From Paenibacillus phytohabitans (GTDB lineage: Bacteria > Bacillota > Bacilli > Paenibacillales > Paenibacillaceae): a DNA stretch of 64,000 nucleotides. The stretch is from contig NZ_WHOB01000029.1 in the NCBI RefSeq assembly GCF_013141775.1, positions 1 to 64,000 of the forward strand. Direction: 5' to 3'. The position numbers were made by a program, and so were the translations under genes. Positions 7,627 through 16,434 of the stretch are shown here, piece by piece. The notes below the pieces were generated by a model that saw nothing but the letters and a program-made list of their open reading frames with translations, searched no databases and was not told where the DNA came from. How positions within the stretch are numbered: position 1 is the stretch's first letter; every line of letters starts with the position of its first letter.

Positions 7627-9830
7627 CGCGGTTGGCGCATGGTCAGGCTGACGCGGCCCTTCTTCAGGTCGACGCCCATCACCCAGACGGTGACATTGTC
7701 TCCCACGGAGACCACGTCCATCGGGTGCTTCACGAAGCTGCCGCTCAGCTGGGAGATATGGACCAGCCCGTCGTTCTTGATGCCGATATCGACGAAGGCG
7801 CCGAAATCGATCACGTTGCGGACGGTTCCCTGCATCTCCATGCCGGGAACCAGGTCCTCGATCTTCAGCACATCCGTGCGGAAGATCGGCAGCGGCAGCT
7901 CCTCGCGCGGATCGCGGCCCGGGCGCTGCAGGCTCTCCAGGATGTCGCGCAGTGTAGGCACGCCGACATCCAGCTTCACAGCCAGCTCGGCGGCATCCTG
8001 CACCTCCAGCTGCTGCGCTACTTCCTTGCTGCCGAGCTTCTCCACATCGAGGCCCAGCTCGCGGAACAGCCGGTCGACCACCGGATAGGATTCCGGGTGG
8101 ATCGGCGTGCGGTCCAGCGTGTTATCCCCTCCGGGGATACGCAGGAAGCCGATGCACTGCTCGTAGGATTTCGCGCCCAGGCGCGGCACCTTCTGCAGTG
8201 CCTTGCGCGTGGCGAACTTGCCGTTCTCCTCGCGGAACTTCACAATATTCTTGGCGATCGTCGTATTGACTCCCGCCACATAGGACAGCAGCGAGGCCGA
8301 AGCGGTATTCACGTCGACACCGACGTGGTTAACCGCCGACTCCACGACGCCCTTGAGGCTCTCTTCCAGATGCTTCTGCGACACATCATGCTGGTACTGC
8401 CCGACACCGATCGCCTTCGGGTCGATCTTCACCAGCTCCGCGAGCGGGTCCTGCACGCGGCGGGCGATGGAGGCGGCGCTGCGCTCCGCCACATCCAGAT
8501 CCGGGAACTCCTCCTGCGCCAGCTTGGAGGCCGAATACACGCTGGCCCCTGCCTCGTTAACGATCAGGTAGGCCAGCTCAGGATTCCCGACCTCGGCAAT
8601 AACCTCGGCCGTGAACTGCTCCGTCTCCCGCGAGCCGGTGCCGTTGCCGATTACGATGAGCTGGATGCCATATTTGGCAATCAGCTCTTTGAACTTGGCC
8701 GCCGCCTCTTTCTTCTTGTTGTTCGGCGGCGTCGGATACGTGACCGCTACCTCCAGCAGCTTGCCGGTATCGTCCACAACGGCCAGCTTGCAGCCGGTGC
8801 GGTAAGCCGGGTCTACGCCCAGCACATGGCGGCCCTTCACCGGCGGCTGCAGCAGCAGGCTGCGCAGATTTCCGGAGAAGATGGAAATCGCCTGCGCCTC
8901 CCCTTTTTCTGTCATCTCCCCGCGCACCTCGCGCTCGACGGAAGGTACGATCAGCCGTTTGTAGGCATCCTCGGTCACGGCTTCGAGCAGCTCTTTGACC
9001 GGGGACGGACCCTTCACCAGCTTACGGATAATGAAAGCGTGAATCTTATCGGCAATAATCTCAATGCCGACCTTCAGCACATTCTCCCGCTCCCCGCGGT
9101 TGATGGCCAGAATACGGTGCGGCGGCATTTTGTGCACAGGCTCACGGTAGGAATAGTAATTCTCATATACGCTCTCCTGCTCCGCATCCTTCGCTTCGGA
9201 GACCAGAATTCCCTGGCTTGCTGTATACTGGCGCACCCAGGAACGGATGGCCGGATCATCGGCAATATTCTCGGCAATGATATCCATTGCCCCTTGGACA
9301 GCAAGCTCCGCACTGTCTACACCTTTATCCGCATCTATATATTTGGCCGCTTCTTCATAAGGATTACCCTGGCGGCGCTGCTCCATGATCCAATCGGCAA
9401 GCGGCTCCAGCCCCTTCTCCTTGGCAACACTGGCCCGTGTCTTGCGCTTCTGCTTGAACGGACGGTACAAGTCCTCCACTTCCTGCAGCTTCACAGCCTT
9501 CATGATCTGCGCCTGCAGCTCCGGGGTCAGCTTGCCCTGCTCCTCAATGCTGCGGATGACATCCTTCTTCCGCTCGCCGAGGTTGCGCAGATATCCAAGC
9601 CGTTCTTCGATATCGCGCAGCGCGTTCTCATCCAGCTCTCCGGTCATTTCCTTGCGGTACCGGGCAATAAACGGAATCGTGTTGCCTTCATCCAGCAGCC
9701 CCACCGTAGTCCGCACCTGCTTCAGGCTGATGCCCAGTTCCTTCGCAATTGCTGCAGTAATCAGTTCCTGCTCCTGGCGGGCAGCCGCATCTTCCGCCGC
9801 TTTACCCGCCCCATTAGTATCAACGCTCAA
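7602..9830 (-). CDS. tex: Tex family RNA-binding transcription accessory protein
   Basis: The protein has 742 residues from a TTG at 9830 with AGAGGG upstream, matching the usual Tex length. In order it has an N-terminal helical domain (KELGISLKQVRTTVGLLDEGN, PFIARYRKEMTGELDE), a YqgF/RNase H-like domain (VLGVDPAYRTGCKLAVVD), helix-hairpin-helix repeats (LLSYVAGVNTTIAKNIV) and a C-terminal S1 domain (GMEMQGTVRNVIDFGAFVDIG). Tex is a conserved cytoplasmic nucleic-acid-binding protein linked to transcription and RNA handling; its exact role is still debated. An in-frame ATG further upstream (9935) would add a tail not seen in the family. Confidence 0.95.
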   Translation of the reverse strand: MSVDTNGAGKAAEDAAARQEQELITAAIAKELGISLKQVRTTVGLLDEGNTIPFIARYRKEMTGELDENALRDIEERLGYLRNLGERKKDVIRSIEEQGKLTPELQAQIMKAVKLQEVEDLYRPFKQKRKTRASVAKEKGLEPLADWIMEQRRQGNPYEEAAKYIDADKGVDSAELAVQGAMDIIAENIADDPAIRSWVRQYTASQGILVSEAKDAEQESVYENYYSYREPVHKMPPHRILAINRGERENVLKVGIEIIADKIHAFIIRKLVKGPSPVKELLEAVTEDAYKRLIVPSVEREVRGEMTEKGEAQAISIFSGNLRSLLLQPPVKGRHVLGVDPAYRTGCKLAVVDDTGKLLEVAVTYPTPPNNKKKEAAAKFKELIAKYGIQLIVIGNGTGSRETEQFTAEVIAEVGNPELAYLIVNEAGASVYSASKLAQEEFPDLDVAERSAASIARRVQDPLAELVKIDPKAIGVGQYQHDVSQKHLEESLKGVVESAVNHVGVDVNTASASLLSYVAGVNTTIAKNIVKFREENGKFATRKALQKVPRLGAKSYEQCIGFLRIPGGDNTLDRTPIHPESYPVVDRLFRELGLDVEKLGSKEVAQQLEVQDAAELAVKLDVGVPTLRDILESLQRPGRDPREELPLPIFRTDVLKIEDLVPGMEMQGTVRNVIDFGAFVDIGIKNDGLVHISQLSGSFVKHPMDVVSVGDNVTVWVMGVDLKKGRVSLTMRQPREVAGSVK

Positions 9831-10103
9831 GTATATCCCTCTTTCTATACGCAGTCTGAGTTCATAACTCTCTACTAAAATACTATCACAGTTTGCCGCA
9901 GGACCAAAGTTTGGCACGGTAAAGTACCCCCGCAACGCAAGCTACCAAACCGGTGATAACTCAGCAGATTTGCGGGGACCCCAAAGCATATTCCGCCCGG
10001 AAGGCGAAATATACAGCTTACCAAGGTTAATTGGACCCTACCTTGCATACCTTTACCTTTCCCGTTTAAGGTTCCCTCAGGCACCCACCCGCTCTGCAGC
10101 AAT

Positions 10104-10286
10104 AGCTGGATAAACGTATCTTATTTTAGCTGTTTTGGAGCATTCGAGTGTTTTAGTTGGATAAACGTCATTTAATTCCATGCACTTCCTCAACTTTGGC
10201 TAATATGCCTTATATTAAGTGCTGTTTTTCCAACTGCTGTTTCAGAGGGGCTTCTCCACTTATGAGCAAGTGGAACAAATCCAACT
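10104..10286 (+). repeat. Phased intergenic repeat island (AGTTGGA modules)
   Basis: Forward modules AGCTGGATAAACGT and AGTTGGATAAACGT start at 10104 and 10155. Reverse modules with TCCAACT start at 10229 and 10280. The steps are 51, 74 and 51 bp, the same forward-forward-reverse-reverse layout and spacing as the island at 7094-7275, with a different core. It fills much of the non-coding gap 9831-10458; I see no gene there. Confidence 0.75.
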
Positions 10287-10360
10287 CCCTGTCCCGCTAC
10301 AGCATCCCCCTGGCTAATGAGGAGGTTCCCGGTGTCTTTACCCGCCCCAGCGGAGTTATA

Positions 10361-10402
10361 CAAAAAACGGCTACACCGTCCCTCCCGGGACAGTATAGCC
10401 GT
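10361..10402 (-). terminator. Terminator of the MFS gene
   Basis: Arms AACGGCTA and TAGCCGTT enclose an inner GTCCC/GGGAC stem. A run of six T follows on the minus strand, 57 bp after the MFS stop codon. Confidence 0.85.
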
Positions 10403-10458
10403 TACATAACCTATAACGCTTGGACATGGTTGTATAAGTATCCAACCTTCCCCTCCCG

Positions 10459-11670
10459 TTACCGCATCACCGGACTCCGCCGGCTCCGTTTCCGCCGCCC
10501 GTAACTCAGCGACATGAGGAAGCAGAGCACCATGACGAGCGCAGCCGCCGCATAAGGGAAATTCACATCCATGTCGAACAGGATTCCGGCAACAATCGGG
10601 CCGGCAATATTGCCAAGACTGGTGTAGGCAGAGTTCATCCCCATGACAAACCCCTGCTGCGATTCATCCGCCATCTTGGAGAGCTGTGTGCCGACGGCGG
10701 GACGGAGAATATCCATCGCCAAGAATACGATGAAGGTCACTGCAACAATAGCTGCGAACCCGTGAACGAACAGCGTGAGGAAGATAGACAGTCCGGCAAT
10801 GAGCAGACAGATGGAGATCACTCTATTTTCGCCGAAACGGTTCAAAATCCAGCTAAACACCGTAACCTGAACCAACGCACCCGCAATGGAACCGAACGTC
10901 AGGACAAACGCAATATCCTTGGGGGTGAACCCGAACTTATGATCCACAAACAGCCCGAACACTGTATCATAATTAGCCAGCCCGAAGGAGAGCACGAATA
11001 TGATCACCAGACCGAAGAAATAAGGCTCGCGGTAAGAGCGCAGCATCTGCATTCCCAGATTCTCCTTGTTACCCTCATCAGACTTCGCTACATCACGCTT
11101 CTCCGCAGACAGTGATTCCGGCAGAACGGCAAAAGTAATGAGTGCGACAACGGCAGCCGCTCCGGCAGCGACGAAAAAAGGGACCCGGATGCCGAGCTCA
11201 GCCAAATATCCGCCAATTCCCGGCCCGATGATGAATCCCGTAGTAATGGCCGCATTGATCAAGCCCATACCTTTGGCGCGTTCTTCAGAAGAGGTCGTAT
11301 CCGCAACATAAGCCATAACCGCCGGCATAATCATCGCCGCACCCGCACCGCCGAGCATTCTGGATACGAAGAGCAGCCAGGGCACATTAGCCAGACCAAA
11401 GAGCAGCTCCGACAAGGCAAAGACAATCAGTCCGGCGATAATGATTTTTTTGCGGCCCATCCGGTCCGACCAGTTCCCGGCAAACGGTGATACCAGCAGC
11501 TGCGTCAGGGCAAAAGCGGCCACCAGCAGTCCGACAACACTCCCGCCAATGCCCAGCTCATTCATGTAGGTCGGCATAATAGGGACAACTAGACCAATCC
11601 CCGTGAACGCCAAAAATATATTCAACATCAGGAGCAGCATCGCGCCCCGGTTTCTTAGTAATAATGACAT
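10459..11670 (-). CDS. MFS drug-efflux-type transporter (TetA/NorA/Bmr-like)
   Basis: The protein has 403 residues and about 12 predicted membrane helices. The loop motif GNWSDRMGRKK between helices 2 and 3 and the helix-5 motif GFIIGPGIGG are those of proton-driven drug antiporters. The ATG at 11670 has GGAGGG upstream; an upstream start at 11724 would add a non-hydrophobic tail and lacks a site. A palindromic operator at 11808 precedes the gene and matches one before the TetR gene upstream, so expression is probably induced when that repressor binds a compound. The substrate is unknown. Confidence 0.88.
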   Translation of the reverse strand: MSLLLRNRGAMLLLMLNIFLAFTGIGLVVPIMPTYMNELGIGGSVVGLLVAAFALTQLLVSPFAGNWSDRMGRKKIIIAGLIVFALSELLFGLANVPWLLFVSRMLGGAGAAMIMPAVMAYVADTTSSEERAKGMGLINAAITTGFIIGPGIGGYLAELGIRVPFFVAAGAAAVVALITFAVLPESLSAEKRDVAKSDEGNKENLGMQMLRSYREPYFFGLVIIFVLSFGLANYDTVFGLFVDHKFGFTPKDIAFVLTFGSIAGALVQVTVFSWILNRFGENRVISICLLIAGLSIFLTLFVHGFAAIVAVTFIVFLAMDILRPAVGTQLSKMADESQQGFVMGMNSAYTSLGNIAGPIVAGILFDMDVNFPYAAAALVMVLCFLMSLSYGRRKRSRRSPVMR

Positions 11671-11807
11671 TGTAAATCCCTCCGTAATTCCCGGGCAAAT
11701 CTTCAGGCTCCAGGTGTGCTTCATTTCATGTAATAACAGTCTCTCCCATTAACGGGCGAAGAACTCATAACGGCGCGGGTACAGCTGCTTGCATAACGCC
11801 GTGGACA

Positions 11808-11825
11808 AGACCGACCATCCGGTCT
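11808..11825 (-). promoter_or_regulatory. TetR-type operator before the MFS gene
   Basis: AGACCG-ACCATC-CGGTCT forms a 6-bp perfect inverted repeat. The same half-sites with the same 6-bp spacer occur at 12613-12632 before the TetR gene. It lies in the 322-bp gap between the MFS start and the TetR stop; no other gene is visible there. Confidence 0.8.
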
Positions 11826-11992
11826 ATTTAAAAAATAGTAATTCATACGCTTCGCACCGCAAAAAATTATCCCTATCTTTCACGCAGAAACAGCCTGAAA
11901 GCGATATGTAATATCGCTGCTTCGAAAGCAATAAGCTCCTATGAATGAAGCTTAGCCGTTTCTGCTTGTGGATTAAAAATCCCGTTTACCGT

Positions 11993-12598
11993 TCAGCTCT
12001 CCCGGGTACGCAGTCCTTGAAGCAGCAGCTGAATGGCCCCGCGGTAATATTCCCTGATATCCTCTGGCCCCTTCGCGAGTGCTGTAATCTCGCTGACCCT
12101 GCCGATCCCTTCCAGCATGCCGCTGACGATGGTCACATAGTTGTCCAGATTGCCTGGAATCAGATATCCGGAATCCATACCCTCCTGAAGCAGGTCACGG
12201 CAGGCCTGTGAAGCAGATTCGTAGATCTGCGAGAGCCGCTGGCGCATATCTTCGGTAAGCGTACGGGATCTGGCGTATTCCTCCAGTGCATGAATCAGCG
12301 GATTCTGGAAGTCATTCGCGTAATGATCTCCCAGCGCGAACAGCCTGGCTTCCGTCCCGGTGATCTTGCTCCGCAGCTCCTCCCACTCACAGAGCCACTT
12401 CTGGGTATCATCCTCCACCACATACAGGAACAGTTCATCCTTGCTGGGAAAATGATGATACAGGCTGCCCTTGCTGACCTTGGCAGCTAAGCAGACTTCA
12501 TTCATACTTACCGCACCATAACCCTTATGTGCGAACAAATGTGAAGCATTCTGCAGAATACGGTTCTTGGTTTCTTCTCCATCCGAGCGTCCTTTGAT
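11993..12598 (-). CDS. TetR family repressor with an apparent non-standard start codon
   Basis: The helix-turn-helix is plain: GYGAVSMNEVCLAAKVSKGSLYHHFPSKDELF. The first TTG in frame (12538) would cut helix 1, since the upstream codons encode a typical TetR N-terminus (GRSDGEETKNRILQNASHLF). Between an in-frame TGA and that TTG there is no ATG, GTG or TTG. GGGGGG lies six bases before an ATC at 12598, and an ATA lies two codons before that. I annotate from the ATC, giving 201 residues. The C-terminal domain would bind the inducer. Operators before this gene and before the downstream MFS gene suggest autorepression and control of efflux. Confidence 0.8.
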   Translation of the reverse strand: MKGRSDGEETKNRILQNASHLFAHKGYGAVSMNEVCLAAKVSKGSLYHHFPSKDELFLYVVEDDTQKWLCEWEELRSKITGTEARLFALGDHYANDFQNPLIHALEEYARSRTLTEDMRQRLSQIYESASQACRDLLQEGMDSGYLIPGNLDNYVTIVSGMLEGIGRVSEITALAKGPEDIREYYRGAIQLLLQGLRTRES

Positions 12599-12612
12599 AT
12601 GTATCCCCCCTA

Positions 12613-12632
12613 TAGACCGACTGACCGGTCTA
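12613..12632 (-). promoter_or_regulatory. TetR-type operator before the repressor gene
   Basis: TAGACCG-ACTGAC-CGGTCTA is a 7-bp perfect inverted repeat, just upstream of the probable ribosome binding site of the TetR gene. It shares half-sites with 11808-11825. Confidence 0.85.
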
Positions 12633-12768
12633 ATTGTAACATAAGGTCAAGCCCTTGCACAACACCCGGTGGGACTGCCAAATAATCCATCCACACTGCA
12701 GGGCATTATCTTCAATCATTACTCCGCTACTTTCCGTCGACCCCGAACGTATTCATTCTTATCCTTGT

Positions 12769-12807
12769 AAAAAAGGCATGCCGGATACAATCTCCGGCAT
12801 GCCTTTT
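12769..12807 (-). terminator. Terminator downstream of ndoA
   Basis: Stem GGCATGCCGGA/TCCGGCATGCC with A and T runs on both sides lies 34 bp after the ndoA stop codon. It closes the ndoAI-ndoA transcript. Confidence 0.9.
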
Positions 12808-12840
12808 AGTACAATTATTGATGTCATAGCCCTATAAGGT

Positions 12841-13191
12841 TCAGAAGTCAATCAGACCCAGGCTGATTTGCAGCGAATCATCCACCAGCTTCATGGTCTC
12901 ATCGTCCAGGTGGGTGATCTTATCGGTTAAGCGTTGTTTGTCAATGGTCCGAACCTGCTCCAGCAATATAACGGAATCCCGGTCAAAGCCATGGGCAGCC
13001 GCATCAATCTCCACATGCGTCGGCAGTTTGGCCTTCTGGATCTGGGCAGTGATAGCTGCCACAATTACAGTCGGGCTGAAGCGATTGCCAATGTCGTTCT
13101 GAATGACCAGTACCGGCCTAACTCCGCCTTGCTCTGAACCCACGACCGGTGAAAGGTCGGCAAAAAAAACGTCGCCGCGTTTAACAATCAA
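12841..13191 (-). CDS. ndoA: Type II toxin EndoA/MazF mRNA interferase
   Basis: The protein has 116 residues, the usual MazF length in Bacillales. It opens [20 protein letters not shown] and has the two catalytic residues known from B. subtilis MazF, Arg25 (in GGVRPVLV) and Thr48 (in VAAITAQ). It cuts single-stranded mRNA at a short specific sequence (UACAU in B. subtilis) and is neutralised by the antitoxin encoded 3 bp upstream. The start is TTG at 13191 with GGGGTG six bases before it. The arrangement after alr matches Bacillus. Confidence 0.95.
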   Translation of the reverse strand: MIVKRGDVFFADLSPVVGSEQGGVRPVLVIQNDIGNRFSPTVIVAAITAQIQKAKLPTHVEIDAAAHGFDRDSVILLEQVRTIDKQRLTDKITHLDDETMKLVDDSLQISLGLIDF

Positions 13192-13194
13192 TAT

Positions 13195-13476
13195 TTACAC
13201 CCCGCTTACTAAGCGGCCAAGAGTACTGTCTGCATCTTCCTCTGCGAGAAAGGCCTCGCTTGCCATGGTCAAATTAATCTTAGCCATTTCCATGTATCCC
13301 CGCTGCATCGACTCCCGGATGGTACGTTTCCTCCGTTCAGTCAAGTACAGCTTCATGGCCTGCCTGATCAATTCACTACGGTTAGAGTTCTCCAATTGAA
13401 CGATCCCATCCACTTCCTGCAAGAGATGATCGGGCAAGCTGATCATGATTCTTTTGGTGTTCTGCAAATTGGCCAC
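13195..13476 (-). CDS. ndoAI: Antitoxin EndoAI, ribbon-helix-helix
   Basis: Started at the GTG at 13476 the protein has 93 residues, the length of B. subtilis EndoAI (from memory). A longer reading from 13533 adds a tail not seen in the family. The N-terminus (RIMISLPDHLLQEVDG, NRSELIRQAMKLYL) is a ribbon-helix-helix DNA-binding fold; the C-terminus (RRGYMEMAKINL-like, ending RLVSGV) wraps the toxin. It blocks NdoA and probably represses its own operon. It lies 212 bp after alr. Confidence 0.93.
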   Translation of the reverse strand: MANLQNTKRIMISLPDHLLQEVDGIVQLENSNRSELIRQAMKLYLTERRKRTIRESMQRGYMEMAKINLTMASEAFLAEEDADSTLGRLVSGV

Positions 13477-13688
13477 CTTCTCTTCCACCCCCACAAACCT
13501 TCTGCCCTTGTGTTCCAGTGTTACAATATACAAGGAATTTTATACAAGGAATATATGCCGCCAGTATATCAAGTATGCTGCATCCCATTATAAACTAGAA
13601 ATGGCGGTTCGTATAGACTATAAGTCACACGCTCTATACGGGTTAGTCCTTATTTTCAATTCCTGCACAAGGTCCCCTGGTCCGGGCT

Positions 13689-14870
13689 TCAAGTCTGCAG
13701 CAAGGGATTCACGAGGTTGGGTAACATACCTTCGCGTACATATACGCGGGGCACCCGGTGAGCCAGCATACAGATGACTTCGTAGTGAATCGTCCCAAGA
13801 TGGAGCGCCAGTTCGTCTGCCGTGATCGACAAGGCTCCCTGGCGGCCGATGAGTACAACCTCTTCGCCAGCTTTGATTTGTTCCGCTTCTTCAGCGAAAG
13901 ATTTGAGTGATACCATACACTGGTCCATGCAGATTGTTCCGACGACAGGAACGCGGCGTCCGCGTATTAGCACCTCCGCTTTGCCCGTTAGCATGCGGGA
14001 ATATCCGTCAGCGTATCCCACGGGAAGCGTAGCGATAACCTCATCGCTGTCCGTGAAATACCGGGTGCCGTAGCTGATGCCTGAGTCAGGCGGCAGGGTC
14101 TTGATATAGACAGCCTGCGTCTTCAGCGTCATTACCGGGTGTAAAGCCACCAGCTCGCGGTTCACCTCACTTGAAGGATAGAATCCGTACAAGCTTATGC
14201 CTACACGCACCATGTTGCTGGATAAGAGAGGTGTATCAATGGCCGTAGCGCTATTGCCCGTATGTATGATCGGGATCTTAATATCCATGTCCCGAAGCGT
14301 TTCCGCCACGCTCATGAAACGTCGGTGCTGCATCAGTGTATAGCTTTTGTTCTGTTCGTCTGCCTTAGCAAAATGAGTAAACATGCCCTCCAGCTCCGCC
14401 TGCGCTACTGAATGCACTTCAGCAATGAAAGCAGGTGCATCGGCCGGCAATAATCCCAGCCTGCCCATCCCGCTGTCAATCTTGATGTGCACCTTCAGCC
14501 GGTGCTCCTTCTCTACAGGAAGCGCTCTAACAGCTTCCAGTACTTCCGGTGTGAACAGTGTTACGGTAACGTTATTCTTCCAGGCAACGGCTATTCCTTC
14601 AGGGGAGGTGTAGCCCAGCACCAGAATAGGAATTAGTATTCCCGCCTGACGCAGCTCCAATGCCTCATCCAAAAAGGCGACACTAACATAATCCGCTCCA
14701 AGTCGTTCCAGCTCCCGGGTCACTTCCACGGCACCGTGTCCGTACGCATTTCCTTTGACGCATCCCATGAATTTGGTCTCCGGCAGCAGTGCCGCCCGGA
14801 AAGCCTCATAATTGGCACGCAAATCATCCAGATTGATCTCGGCTACTGTCGGTCGATAGCTTGCTTGCAC
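13689..14870 (-). CDS. alr: Alanine racemase
   Basis: The protein has 393 residues and interconverts L- and D-alanine for peptidoglycan. The PLP-binding Lys39 lies in MGCVKGNAYGHG, where the more usual form is VKANAYGHG. The second catalytic base, Tyr, is in SGISYGTRY, followed by LPVGYADGYSRML. The start is GTG with AAGGTGA eight bases upstream. It is followed by ndoAI-ndoA and preceded by ydcC, the order seen in Bacillus, though a terminator separates it from ydcC. Confidence 0.95.
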   Translation of the reverse strand: MQASYRPTVAEINLDDLRANYEAFRAALLPETKFMGCVKGNAYGHGAVEVTRELERLGADYVSVAFLDEALELRQAGILIPILVLGYTSPEGIAVAWKNNVTVTLFTPEVLEAVRALPVEKEHRLKVHIKIDSGMGRLGLLPADAPAFIAEVHSVAQAELEGMFTHFAKADEQNKSYTLMQHRRFMSVAETLRDMDIKIPIIHTGNSATAIDTPLLSSNMVRVGISLYGFYPSSEVNRELVALHPVMTLKTQAVYIKTLPPDSGISYGTRYFTDSDEVIATLPVGYADGYSRMLTGKAEVLIRGRRVPVVGTICMDQCMVSLKSFAEEAEQIKAGEEVVLIGRQGALSITADELALHLGTIHYEVICMLAHRVPRVYVREGMLPNLVNPLLQT

Positions 14871-14988
14871 TTCAGGTTCACCTTCTTACATTGTAGTAAA
14901 ACATCTACGCTGAAATCGCATAGAACTTGGGGTCTTACTGCAATGGTAATGCTTAGAGAAGGCCTCTGTCAATGTGAGCAGAACCAGC

Positions 14989-15041
14989 AAAAAAACGGAT
15001 ACTGCGTGTAGAGGAATATTTCCCACGTTGCGCAGTATCCG
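14989..15041 (-). terminator. Terminator between ydcC and alr
   Basis: Arms CGGATACTGCG and CGCAGTATCCG are followed by a T run on the minus strand, 12 bp after the ydcC stop. alr therefore needs its own promoter in about 14871-14988. Confidence 0.88.
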
Positions 15042-15052
15042 CCTACTGATAT

Positions 15053-16135
15053 TTATTTACCCGATTGTTCCTCCATAGAAGCGGCAATTTGCATCATTTC
15101 CGTAACTGGCAGATTATCGCTCGTGATCCGGTACTCGACACCCTCATTCATCCAGGTCAATGTCTGCTGCTCGTCTCCGCTGAGAAGTGCCCAAGTGAAC
15201 CCGAGATCGATTACACTGCCTGGAGCCAGCGATACCGCACGGTCCAGCGGACGGGCTTCCATAATGGTGTACTGGTAGATGCCGTCATAACGGATAAGCA
15301 CCGCATGATCCTTGCTGCCTTCAATTTTGTTCGTATCCTTCAGCTTCACGCCTGCCGGAACATAATCCGGCTCGATGATTCCGAAGTCACCTAGTTCTGC
15401 CGCAACCGGCTGGCCGGCCTGTTCCCCGTCTTCCGCCACTACCGGATTACCGTTCTCATCCACCTCAGCTACAGTGCTCTCCGAAGGTGAGCCCGTGGCC
15501 ATATTCTTTTGCATATCAAAAGAATCTGCGGCGAATTCCGGATCAAACTTGAAGCTGTCGAAGGTCACGTTAACGACAACCTTGGCTTCGGAATCCGATA
15601 CCTGAACCTGCTTTGGTTCATAGGTTTTTTTGGCGAGCCAGATCTTCTGGCGGACCAGCGCGCTGCTCTGATAATTCGCGGCTACCTCAAACACATAATT
15701 GTCCCCGTCCTCTACGAACTGGCGGTTGTTGTCAGAGACAATTCCCTTGAGCAGCGTCTGGTACAGATATACCTGTCCCTGGCTGTCCGGCCAGTCGCTC
15801 TGGAACCGGAAGCTTTTGCCGAGGCTTGGTGTCAGAACGAATACGCCCTCATCATTGCGCAATACAATCTGCTTCACATCCTTCTGGACATTAGACAGGC
15901 TGATCCGGTAGTAGGACGGATTCTTGTACCACACTTCCACTTTGTATTCCTGCGGCTGCTCCCCGGTGTACAAGGTCATCGTGCCTGAGCCTTGATAAGC
16001 TCCCTGCTTACTCTCCAGCTTGTCAGACACACTATTCAAATCCTTGACCACAGAGGCGGCATCCTTCTTCCCGCACCCCGTCAATACTAAGGCCACGCTC
16101 ATAATGATCGCGAGTACCCATGTTATCCGGCGCAT
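15053..16135 (-). CDS. ydcC: YdcC/GerS-like lipoprotein, LolA fold
   Basis: The protein has 360 residues. A lipoprotein signal ends LTGC with Cys21. The middle (about 45-220) has the LolA/LppX-like pattern of paired beta strands (GSGTMTLYTG, YKVEVWYKNPSYYRISL, IVLRNDEGVFVLTPSLGKSFRF). The C-terminal part (about 250-355) resembles a DUF4367 domain (PDYVPAGVKL, YTIMEARP). In B. subtilis ydcC precedes alr and is a sporulation gene; GerS of Clostridioides difficile is a related germination lipoprotein. A role in spore envelope or germination is inferred from this. Confidence 0.85.
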   Translation of the reverse strand: MRRITWVLAIIMSVALVLTGCGKKDAASVVKDLNSVSDKLESKQGAYQGSGTMTLYTGEQPQEYKVEVWYKNPSYYRISLSNVQKDVKQIVLRNDEGVFVLTPSLGKSFRFQSDWPDSQGQVYLYQTLLKGIVSDNNRQFVEDGDNYVFEVAANYQSSALVRQKIWLAKKTYEPKQVQVSDSEAKVVVNVTFDSFKFDPEFAADSFDMQKNMATGSPSESTVAEVDENGNPVVAEDGEQAGQPVAAELGDFGIIEPDYVPAGVKLKDTNKIEGSKDHAVLIRYDGIYQYTIMEARPLDRAVSLAPGSVIDLGFTWALLSGDEQQTLTWMNEGVEYRITSDNLPVTEMMQIAASMEEQSGK

Positions 16136-16332
16136 GACATCATCCCCTTAACCTGTTTTGAATGCATTGATTAGTACATGTCTATGAAGGACTTGGCCTC
16201 AATATGCAGACGGGCATGACAAGCAGGCGGAGAAGTATTCATCCGGCCCCGAATCCGCTCCGGCCTCCCGGGAATCTTACAATCTATGTATGGTTCCTCT
16301 TATTACTTCTTATATAAGAGAAACGCTATTTC

Positions 16333-16385
16333 AAAAAGCACCAGACCGCGTTCCCCGCTACGCTCCGGGGTTGCAGTCTGGTGCT
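16333..16385 (-). terminator. Terminator of the ECF sigma/anti-sigma operon
   Basis: Arms AGCACCAGAC and GTCTGGTGCT, with an inner CCCCG/CGGGG stem and a T run on the minus strand, lie 50 bp after the anti-sigma gene. The rest of 16136-16434 holds the upstream region of ydcC. Confidence 0.9.
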
Positions 16386-16434
16386 CTGATTCATCCTGTT
16401 CCTGGTACCTGTTCCCTTCTCCGCTCCTGCCTGC

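Noticed and set aside
7545..9878. A 777-codon plus-strand ORF opposite tex
   Set aside because: It mirrors tex codon by codon, has low-complexity His/Arg/Leu-rich sequence and no ribosome binding site; tex is a clear match to its family.
9875..10102. A 75-codon minus-strand ORF upstream of tex
   Set aside because: No ribosome binding site or family resemblance, and it ends inside the upstream region of tex.
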